IMG/VR virus record: IMGVR_UViG_3300040960_001631 | Coordinates: 1 to 64,000 of that record | Length of the DNA: 64,000 bases | Strand: one strand, 5' to 3' | DNA from: a virus | In this document: positions 9,001-21,000 of the stretch, piece after piece | Layout of the letters: each line of letters opens with the position of its first letter | Numbering within the stretch: the first letter of the stretch is position 1 | Position numbers and translations under genes: made by a program | Notes under the pieces: model-generated | What the model was told of the DNA's origin: nothing | Seen by the model: the letters and a program-made list of their open reading frames with translations, nothing else | The model's database searches: none

Positions 9001-12000
9001 GTAATCTGCTCCTGCACCTCTTGCTACTCTTTGTAGTGTTGGTAAGCCTGCGTGATAAGTTCCTGCATCACCACTAAGTGTTTTAATTAACGCTCTTTGA
9101 TATGATTCATTAATGCCTGCGCCATTTGGATCTAAGAACAGTTCAAACATACGTGCTACTTTTTCTAACCACGCATCTGGAACTGCTGTTTGTCCACCTA
9201 CTGTGCCAGCACCCATAATTCGTACACCATTAACTGTAAGTTCACGTTTGAAGAAATCACTACCATTGCCAGTAACATTACTGATTGCACCGTTGTTGTA
9301 TTCTGCATCTGCTGGATTGCCAGGAATTTCGTCTGTGCCAGGAATTTCGGGTGTTCCTGCTACAAAATCAGTTGCATCAATTCTTACACCATTCTTATAA
9401 AGATTGTAGACTATACCTTCTTCTAACGGTGCTCTAAGTTCTACAGCAATAGTAGATCCGTCAGATACAAAAACTTCATCTTCAAAAGTGTTTTCATAAA
9501 CGTCCCATGCATCAGTAAACCATGGCTGACTATCCCATCCGCTTGAACCTCCAAAATCAAAACTCTTTACTTCTACTCCGCCATAGTCAATACCCGTCAT
9601 TAACTGATTAAGCTCTTTGCCAAACATGTTATCAGTCGGATTGTATGCAAATTTAATTCTGTCAGCTGCTTCTAAAAATTCTAAAGGCTTGTAGTATTCA
9701 ATTCTAATAACACTATTACCTGTAGGAGCATTATTAAATGTTAATCTTCCTTTATTTTTTGTATATTGATCAATTATTTCTCTGTTAGAAACTTGATAAG
9801 TGCTTTTTAACATTTCTTGGTCGTCTACAAAAACTTTAACCTTATTCTTACGAACATCAATAGGCCATTTTAAATCAAAAATTGTATCAACACCAGATGC
9901 AGTAAATGTTTCTGATACTGCTAAATCTTCAATAAAATATTCTCCAGAAACTCTATCAAATTTTACTTTAATACTAGGAGTTCTTACAAGACTTTTTCCT
10001 AATATAGCAAATGCTGTTGCTGGTGTACCGTCTTCAGTTTGTGCACCTTCAAGTGTAATTTTAGGAGGATTAATAAATCTTCCGCCAGGATTACGAACTT
10101 TAATAGCAGTAACTTTTCCGTATCCAATAAAGGCTTCAGCAGTTGCACCTGAATTACTAGAATCTTCTATTATAACTTTGGGCGGGAATATATAACCTGA
10201 ACCTGGATTTTTTATTTTGATTTCTGAAAGTTCTGCTCCAAGATTGTCAGCAAAATATTTTCTAGGATATTCTTGTAAAATATTATCAACTTGTAGCAAT
10301 GCGCCATCAAAAACGGTTGTTTTGATTGTTTCAATTTGTTGTGTAGTAGTATTATAAAACGGCGCTGCATCAAAATCTGTTACAACAGAATTTGTTGGAT
10401 CAGTTTTATCATAGGATGCAACAAATTCTCTTATATTTGTCTTATAAGGCTTTACTTCTTTAACATAATTTTCAAAGTACTCTAAGTTGTCTTTCTTAAA
10501 TGTTGCAGGTTGATCTAACTCACCTAATTTATGATTAATTTTTATAAAACTAGTTTTAAATGCCCAATCAAGTAGTGGTTGTTCTGCTACAACGTATCTT
10601 AAACTACTTAAAAATAATTGGTTGTATTCAACTGCTAGTTCATTTATAAAAATATCATCTCTTAGTGCTTCAAAAATAATTCTTAATTCTTTTGCCGGAT
10701 TTGTGTCGTAAAGAGTGCTATCAAAACTTCTATTATCATATCCTACTGTTGACTGTTGTATATTATAAAGATTAGAAGTGAATTGAATAGTACCGTTTTC
10801 ACGACCAATAGTTTCATAATCTACAGTATAATCTTCATTATCAGTAGTGCCTATTCTCTTAAGTAATAACCAGCCTGAACTTCCAATTGATTTAATTTTT
10901 ATTATAGAATTAAATTCTGGTTCTAATTCTTGTAATTCATAACTTTCATCAATTTCATAATTTATTTTTGTAAACTGATTATATCCTGGTGCATACCAAT
11001 CTATATAATTCCAATATTTTGGAACATCATAACCTTGGGTAGATGTTCTAAACCATGTTTTGTCAATTTCATTATATCCGTAAATGCTCCAAAGATTCTT
11101 TGCAGTAGAATCTGCATTTACTAACACACCGAATCTTCTTACACTTATTGTTGTTTGATTTGTATAATTTTTTCCTGTGTTAGTAACTTCTGCAGATATT
11201 ACACTTCCTAAGTTATTAATTTGTAATTTTATTTCTGCATCAACGCCAGATCCATTTATATTAATAGTTGGAACTGTTTTATAGCCTCTGCCTGGAGATT
11301 CTATTTCAACTCTAACAAGCTCACCATTAGATATAATAGGTATTAATTTAGCAGGGCTTAAATTGTTTGTGCTTACATATTGCAATTCTTCTACAGTGTC
11401 TACAGAAAGATCATACTTAGAAGATATTAATGTAGGAGCAAGATCGGTTTCAAACAATCGAGCTGTGTTATAATCATCTACTATTAATAAATCTTTAAAT
11501 ATTATATTAATTCGTTCTATTGTTTGTTTTAGAGCTTCTATTCTATTAACAAACATAGACTGTCTAGGCATATTTAAAATGCCATACTTCTGAGTTTCTG
11601 GTAATTTAATATCGGGTACAGGTCTATTATTAGTATCAAATCCTATTAAACTGTCAAACCACTTTCTTTCAATGTCTACATCTAATTTAGAATTTGCATC
11701 GCCGTCGGCGATTAATTTGAATTCTTTATGAAGATTAGAATCCTTTGTAGCTTGCGATTTATATTTAATATTCAATACTAAATCGTCACCACTTAAAATA
11801 TTTTCAAAATTATTTAGAACTATTCTGTCTGCACCTAAAAACGAAATATACCTATAACCATTTTCTCTTGGTCTTTCAATTAAATTTACTATTTCAAAAA
11901 TACTTAAATTTCTATTTTCTATATCAGGAACTGTTCTTTTAGATTCTACCCAATAGTAATATTTTGTTGAAAAGATTTGAGACACTTCATCATAAATTAA

Positions 12001-15000
12001 TTTTGTACTGTATTTTGTATCTCCGTATAAAGACTGTCCGCTAATTCCTAGTTTAATGCCTTCTTCTGTGTCAGCAAGATTACTCCATTGGCTTGGAAGA
12101 TAATCGCTTTCTATCCACTCGTATACATTAATACTAGCACCTTCCGTTAATACTGACCAATTATTTTTTTGTTCAAAAATATTACCTTGATAAGGATACT
12201 TAAATCTAGCAGTGCTAATATTCCACCAAACTTGTCCTACATGTTCGTCAAACCATGTTTGATTTGGATCATATTCTCTATCTGATGCTGTGCCAACATT
12301 ATAAAATGCTGGATCGGTTTGAGTTTTAAACGTTATTTCTTGTTCTGCCGGACCTGCAATTTTACCTTGTATTGGATCAATATAATCAATATAACTTATT
12401 ATCCTATTAGTAGTTTTGTTATAAACAAATGCTCCTTCAATTAAATCTAAATTTACAGGGTTGACAATTTCTTTATATAGATTCCATGCTAATTTTGTTT
12501 TTGGTTTTCTATAATCTACAAACATGCCTTTAGAGTCGTTACTGTTATAGAACGGCATACCGACATATACGTGATTGTCTTTTGCAAGTAATCGTTTGCC
12601 AAATTCTATTGTTGCATTATCAAATCTAAATTTTTCACTGTAGGTATAAGAATTATTTAAATTTTCGTATACGTATATTACACCAGAGTCAATTTTAATA
12701 TTTCTAAATGCAGTAAACTCTAGATCAAAAGTTGTAGATTGGTTATCAAATGTAGTAGGTATAGTTTGATCACCATTTAAACTTGTTACTGCTAAGTTTT
12801 CATTAGTAAATGCAATTTGATAACCAAAATTTTCTGCTACTTCGTCTGCAGGACTATAAATTGTTTGACTTAATTCAAATTCTCCGTTTACTTGTGTATA
12901 AATTAAAACTGCACCTTGACCATATTTTCGAGAATCATCTGAAGGGACACTAACGGCAATTTGTCTACCGTCTGGTTTAATTACTACACTTTGCGCCCAG
13001 TTTGTTCTATCAATATACAAATCAGGTGTTGCATCTAAATTTTGTGTTCTAGAACCAGTTTCTGAAGTTACTATATTTCCTTCGCTATCTGTGTATATCC
13101 ATCCGTCTCCATCTTTTAAAAATTTATCTAAGTCATGATCTTTTAAATCATAGCCACTTATTGGAGCAGATATTGTTTGGTATAATTTATATTTGTTGTT
13201 TTCTTTTCTATAAATTGCTAATCGTTTGTTACTTGTACTATCAGTCGATTCTAGTTTTACAGTAACAACTAAAACTTCTCCGTTTTTACTTACATCAAAA
13301 TTTTCACTAAATTCAATAATGTTTGTAGCAGGATCAAACACATCTTCGTTAAAGAATGCATTGTTAGTAAGATTTGGCAAATAACCTAAATAATCAAAAT
13401 TATTATCAGTTACTTCCCAATAAGTATCACTAAATTCTGTTCCTGTTGCGATATTTGTTTTTGCAACATAAAAACTATTATCTTTAAGAACTATTGAATT
13501 TATTTCATAAGGGAAAGAATTGTCCCACTCCCCTCTATAATTGTCATCAACACCGTATCTCCAACTAATATTTGTCCAAACTATAGGATCAAGAATATTC
13601 AATTGCGAACTATCGTCGGTGTCTTTATTTGCTCTATAATATTTGTCTTTGTAAATTACTACATCACCTTCATTATAAGATGTAGCTTGATAATCCTTTT
13701 TAAATACATCTGTAGTTTCTGGACCAGTTACAAAAATTTCAATACTGCCAGGATCTGAACGTGTAGTAGGATCTAAGTCGCCTTTACTACCGACAAGTAG
13801 TACATAGGTATTTCCTTGTTTTCTAATTTTAACTTCGTCACCAAATTGTCTATTTGCAAACTTATATTGACTTGTGAGCATATAATCAAACTCATAAACA
13901 GCATTAGGTTGTCTCCTATAAATTACAACTGCGCCTTCATTGTCTAATCCACTCGATGTTCCTCTTTGATCAGCAGGTATGTTATAAACTTGAGTCCAAT
14001 TTTTATTTAAATTATAAGGTGGACTTGCTGGAATTGAAATGCCGCCTTCGATTGTTTCATCATAGAAGTAATATTCTCCATCAAATATTTCAGGAGTAGA
14101 TACTACATCAAATGGCGTATCTTTTTGGAAAACTAATAAATCTCCTACGAGATTAGTACCTAAAGCAATATCGTTACTTGGATCATCGATTGTACCCATT
14201 ACACGATCAACATCACCAGGTCCTCGAGCATCTTCATTCGCCTTTCTGCGAACCTGGAACCTACCAATATTATTCAGCTGATTCCAACTTCCGCTTAAAA
14301 CTTTTAAATAAACTCTTACAGAATTAAATTGCTTTTTATAAAAAACAACTTCTGCTGTACTTGTACTAGTGCTAGTAAGGGCTAAACCTCCTGAACCGTC
14401 TCTAGGAATTTGTACATCTTCAATAATATCTCCTACAACTGGCTCATATGGATTTCCTAAAAAGTCAAATTCTGTAAATTCAAAGTCAATATATCCGTCC
14501 CAGATATCATAAATTTGCTGAGACCCATTCATTTGATCAAGGTCAAAACCAGTAGATTCTAAATTTATTCCAGTATTTTCTGAGTCAAAAAATGTAAATT
14601 GTAGAGTTTTATTATCAGCACTACCTTGAGAATCAAATGCACTTATACTGGTTAAATAATCTTGGAAAGATTTACCAACTCTAACAACCCATAAGTTACT
14701 TAATTCTGGGCCGCTGTCACCATCATAACTTAAATTAGAAATATAACTTACACGATTTTTTTCTAATACAAATTCACCTATATTACCAACTGTATCCTGA
14801 ATGTTATAATACACAAATGGCCTGTCTGCATCGTCATTTTCTGCAGGACGTACATCTGCATAAACTAAACCTCGGCCTATATCTAAATACCTGCCATTAT
14901 TAGCATACTCGAATCCAGTTTCTATATACCAAAAACCGCCAATATCTGGTGATGTTGAATATGTTGATTCTTGTGTATAAAATCCTATAAAGTTTCCAGT

Positions 15001-18000
15001 ACTTTGTACAAAAATTTCATCAGTAACATTAAAAATACCGTTGATATTTTTTAGATACAGTACTGCAGAATCTCTATAACTAGCAACATAAAATACTTCA
15101 CCTGAGCCAGTATCACTTTCGATTGTATCGCCTACCTCAGGCAAACTTACAAAAGTATCAATATAAACAATTGCATCAATTTTTTCAACAATTTCGTGTT
15201 CTTGTGTAATAAATTCTTTTGTAATTTCTGGTATTTGATCGTCAAATGGCAAATAGTTATCTAGTGTTGGATATGCATAACTACGCTGGTTCCAAGATAA
15301 ATTAACTTTATCTCCAGAAGCACCGTCTATTCTACCTTTAGTTGCAAGATACATATCTAATGGAGCTCTTACTAGTATATGATCAATACCATTTGTAGGT
15401 AACCCAAATTTACCTGCAACTAACAATTGCAAACTTGTACTATCAGATGTATCAGAAGAAACAAGATTAATATAACTATCAAACGTACTAAATGTTTGTG
15501 TACCTACTTCAGGATTAACTGTAGTATTAGCTTTCCAAAAACTTTCTCTAAACTTAACAATATCATGTTTACTATACTCTACAGTAGGATCAAAATTTCC
15601 TAAAAATTTTGTTTTTATTCCTGACATGTTTGGTATGCCAATAGCAAGATATTCACCGTCTTCACTTACATCTATGCTTGATCCAAAGTTTTCAAAAGAG
15701 TCTTGGTAACTATTTTTTGTTTCTGTAAAATCAATTACCTGTTGTAAAATTAAATTAGCATTTTCTTTTGATCTTCTATATACATAAATTTTACCTGTTT
15801 CATCGCCAGAAGCAGAAACAAACAAATTATTATTATCATCAGTTACAGTCATTACGCCTGTAAAATTTTGAATAGTACTATCCCAATCAGAAGGATTATT
15901 ATATGTTTCTAAATATGAATAAACACTGTTGTTTTTTAAAACTGCCCAATTATTAGTGTTGTCATAATTGTCTATCCAGACTTTTTGCTCATTGTATAAT
16001 TTTTCATTAACAATATCATTTAAATTAGTAGTATCATCAAGACGCACTTCTCTGAGTTTAGAAACTGCAAATGATTGTTCTAAGAAACCTAAAATATCAT
16101 TTTCTATCGGAACTTTTATTTTTGCAATATTTAAATTAATATCTACAATTTTATAAAACCCATTAAGTTCGAATTCTTGTGCTCCGCGAACTGCAATTAA
16201 ATCGCCAATAGACAGCGTATTATCTAGCCATTTGTCCATAGACAACTCATAAATTAATTCGCCGGCATCATTTAAAGTATTTGCTTCTGTAAGTTCTGTT
16301 GCGTTTAAATTTGTGTCAATATGCTGATAAACAGTCCAGTTTTCATTTTCTTGATTTGTGAGATGTAAATAGCCGCCTAGTCTAAATACATTAACATTAC
16401 CTAAAGCTAAATCATCTATAGTGTAAGATTCAAAATCTATATCGTCTTCGCTAACATATCCAGAAGATTTTATGTATTCTTTACTTTGAGACAATACTGG
16501 AAAAACTGAACTAGTATATTCCTGTGGACGATCTAACAAATCTGAAGGTAACACTCTAAAGATATTATCAAATTGCTCTGCAGGAAGATTATCTACAAAT
16601 TCTACAGGCTGCGGACTAGATATCATTTTCTTTTCTTCGAGGTTTAACTCAATTTGTTGAATACTTTCTGAAGAACCGTATATACCTGATCGTACAGCCC
16701 ATTCTTCAAAATATTCTAAACTTTCCTCGCCAGACGCAGTTAAAGGAGCAAACAATTTTGAAAGACTGTTTTTTGTACCTTTTTCTTGGATATAGCCTTT
16801 ATAGAACTTTAGTTGACTTACATCGTCGACTATTAAATTACTTAGGTAATCTCTTTTTTGGAAGCCAATTAATCTAGATGCTAAATTGTGCAGAGATTGA
16901 TCAAAACTAGAAGTATTTGTATCGTAAAAATCGTTAAATTGATTTATTCTATAATCAAAATTTGTTAATAAATCCGGTACTGGTTTTTCATTTAGTTTGT
17001 ACCATTGATTATAATCTACACTTGTTGATCCCTGTATATTTTCTTTAGCAACATAATAATATTCTTTAAATTTTATAAGATCACCAATTTTGTAATCTTT
17101 ATAATTTTCAAAATCTTTAACTATAGCATTATCATACAAAAATCCTGGGATATTTAAGCCGCCATTCCAGTCTTCTGATCTATAACCATTAACTTTAATT
17201 CTTTGTTGTCTATAACCAGAAGCTGGGTGATAAATTACATCATTAAATATTGTTGTGTTAGATAGAACAACAACATGTTCTTTTTGTACAATAGGTAAAG
17301 ATGCTCCATATAATCCAAAGTCTGTATCTTTTATTTCTAATCCAAAACTATTATCTTCTCTTACTACACTGTTAAAGTTTCTATCAAGTGTTTGACCATT
17401 ACTTGAAACAATACTAGTATTATAAAAAGAATCAAATACATCATCTACAACTGAATAATTTGATTTAAAGAATAGTTTATTTGCAGCAGGACTTAAACTA
17501 ATAATTGTTCCATTAGCCCATCCTTGTGTAGTCCAGAACATAAATTCTTTTGTTACAGATACCCAATCATTTACTGTTTCGTCAGTTACGTCATCAAAAA
17601 CAAATCCTTGAGTAGTTAAATAGTTTCCGTAACCAGTAAGAAAATCTACTACTTCTTGAATACTTGTAAGTATAGATCCGTATGGTAATTTTTCTACTTT
17701 ATTGTTGTTAAAGTTTTTGTAAAACTCAGCTGTTCTACCTCCAATTGAAGGTAATGCAGGTAATTTAGCTAGGAAATCTGTTTCAAATATTCCTCCGCTT
17801 GTAAAATCTTGTGTTGCTCTATAATAAGTGTTTAGATGAAAAACTACCTGTCCCTTTTTGTATGGAGTTTGTTCGCTCCATTCTGAAAATTGTTCACTTA
17901 TTCCGCCAACCGATAAAATATAACTTGTTGATCCTACTAATGGTTTATAGTATTGGAAAAATGGTATTTTTGGATTATAACCCGTTACCTTAAATCCTGC

Positions 18001-21000
18001 AGGTGTTTTTTCAATAACTACACCACTATATACAAAGTTGTCTATAGGAGAACTTACATTATAAACTAAATTATAATTTTCTTGTGGTACAAAAATGCCC
18101 GTGGATCCTTTGTCCTGATTAGGAGACTTGCTTTCAAGAATAAGATTTAATTTTTGTTTATCACTAAATCCTCCTAATCTAAATGATAAATTTGTTTCTA
18201 ATGCAGTAACTTCATTTTGATAATCGCTATATACTGTTAATATATCACTTGCTAAAAGATTGTAAATGTAATTTACAAGTCCACAAGTTGTATTTCTAAT
18301 ATTATCTGCATATGTATTTGGAAATACAATGTCTTTATTTCTAAAGAATGTGCCTGAATCTTTATATATGTTTTGCCCTGCAAGGTTCTTTGTAAATCTT
18401 GATAAATCAAATCCTTTTGCTATTGTCTCTGCTGGATTAATTAGTAGCATAGACTTTAATAATGCAAAAGGATAATCGGAACTTTTCCTCCAAGCAGTTT
18501 CTATTGGAGAATAATCGCCAAATGCATAAGATTTAGAAGCATATCTTTGAACAAATCCTTTAACATAATTTATGTTTACTGGCGGTAATAGTTTACCTGT
18601 TTGATCTACTGGTATAAAAGATCTTAGATTTAGACGTTTGAATCTTTCGTCAATTCTACTATTATTAGGATCTGCTATTCTGCCATTTTCTAAATCTTCC
18701 CATAGTACTAGGTTGTTACTTGTATATGGTGCAGGACCGTAAACATCGTTCCACCATGTAGGTTTATTTCTAAATCCTAACATTTCCCACGGATTTGTGT
18801 GAGGACGATCTGTATCAAATGCTTGATTATAAATCCCTCTCCAGAAACCTGGCAAAACTTTGCCATCTGGATTATTAGATTCACTATAATTAAATGTAAA
18901 CCCATTATTTCTATCATAAAATGAGTTTGAAGAATAATCTGCTGCAATGTTGGCTTGCCATCTAGTAAAATCTGTCAACAATAAGTTATTTTGTTTTTCT
19001 AAAGTATTTTGATATCCTCTAAAATCGCCACCTGTAAAATTAAAAATATCAAACTCATTGTCGTCATATGAAATTTTAATATTACTAAAAATTCTTTTCT
19101 CAAATTCAATAATTAAACTGTCTCTAAAATCTTTGTAACATGCAATTTGACTTCCGTCATGTCCTCTAATAAATGCAAAACCGATTGGGTATTCATCATA
19201 ATCTTCTGGATTAGAATCTTTAGAGTAGTTAGCATTAGTTTCAGGCAAATAAAATTTTGTATTTAATCCCTTAAACCACACTGCCTGAGAAGCACCATTT
19301 CCTCCATTGTTACTGTCTGCTGTTTCAGCAGCATTTTTTGATGTATATACTGGATAGGTCCATCCGAACGAATTTTTTAATTGACCTACTTCTACTTCTC
19401 CGTATATTTTAAAAGGACCTGAAATTGTTAAAGATGTTTCATCTATACCGGTGTCATCTATAAAGACTTCCGGATACCAAGATGGATACAATCCTAATTT
19501 ACTAGGTGTAGGAGCAATAAAACTTCCATCTGTATTATTGTATTCGTATATTTCAATTGTGTCGCCATTTTCTTTTGCTGCAATGATCTCTATAAAGCCA
19601 TCTTCATTAAAATTATAGTCTCTACCATGTACAAGTATTTTGTTATTAAGATAAACAGTGATTGCTTTTTCTGACAATGTTGACATTGAAAATGCAGTTG
19701 TTAAAGGAAATAAATTTATTTCTTTATCAATCACATTATATTCTATTCTATTTGCATCGCCATAAGCAAGCATATCGCTAAAATAAAACGGTTGAGAATC
19801 TGCTTTGTCTTTGTTTATTTCTTTTAATATTTTATCTACGTGAGCTTTGGGAGTACCGTCAAATCCTAATGAACTTGCAGTATCTACAAATATTTTTTTT
19901 GTTTTGTTGTATTCTAATGCTGAATATTCAACAGCTTTTATCAAATTGTATTTTTTATTTGTTAAATGGTAAATTGCATTAGCTAAACCTGCTTCGTGTT
20001 TAACAAATCTTTTGCCAAACTGACTTATATTACCTAAATCTCTAAGATTGCTTGTACCAGGGTATGTGCCTGTAAATGATTGAAGATCTTCAATCATGCT
20101 ATCTACATGATCATAAACTTCGCCTAATGTAAATTGATTGATATCTTCATTAAGTGGATTTCTTTCTAAAGAAATAGGTAATTCATAATATCCGTTTTGA
20201 TTTTTATCAGCCGAGCTATGTAATTTTAATTTTAAATAATCTCCTACTGTTAAGTCGTTTACAAATGATACTAAAACCTTATTTTCTGTTTTAACAATAT
20301 TATAATCTGTATTTTTTAATTGTAGTTTATTATTAACATATACTTTGATTTTTAAATCTTCTAATAAATGAGGTTTATTGTAAACATCAACAGCAAAATT
20401 ATTTGTTAAGTTATCAGTAACTTCAATATCTCTAATAACATATTGTGTAAATCTACTTGGAGTAGAATTCCAACCATTTACATATTTAAAAGTTGTTCTA
20501 TCAGAATATTTTCTTAAATTTGATGTAGACGTAGGAACTTCAATTAAATCTTCATCGTTTTGATAAGAAAATACATCTGTAAGCAAATTAAATTCAAAAA
20601 GAATATCGCCTGTATTTTCTATATTTCTATATTGTAACGCAAATCCTAATTCGTTATCTACTGTTCCTGTGCCTTCTTTGTAACTAAAAATTTTAGTGCC
20701 ACTAAATGTGGAACTTTCAAAAATAGTTGTATTACTATATTCATTTCCTTGTGGACAACATAAATCAAATAAAGGTGGTTGATTGACTGCTAATTTTTCT
20801 TGTGCAGCAATCCACATATTTTCATGATAATGAAAAGTTTTTCCTGAATATACTTCACCTAGTTTTACAAATACGTTTTCTAAATCTAACGGAGTAGAAT
20901 CCGCAGTTTCTACAAGATTGATAATTCTTTCAGTACCAATAGTTATAAATTTAACTTCATAAATTTTACCGCTAACTAATTGATCGGTATCAGCTCTGAA

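Noticed and set aside
8649-9426. Several plus-strand open frames opposite the His-rich insert
   Set aside because: They lie antisense to one continuous 5511-codon frame and have no ribosome sites. They arise from the less AT-rich composition there.
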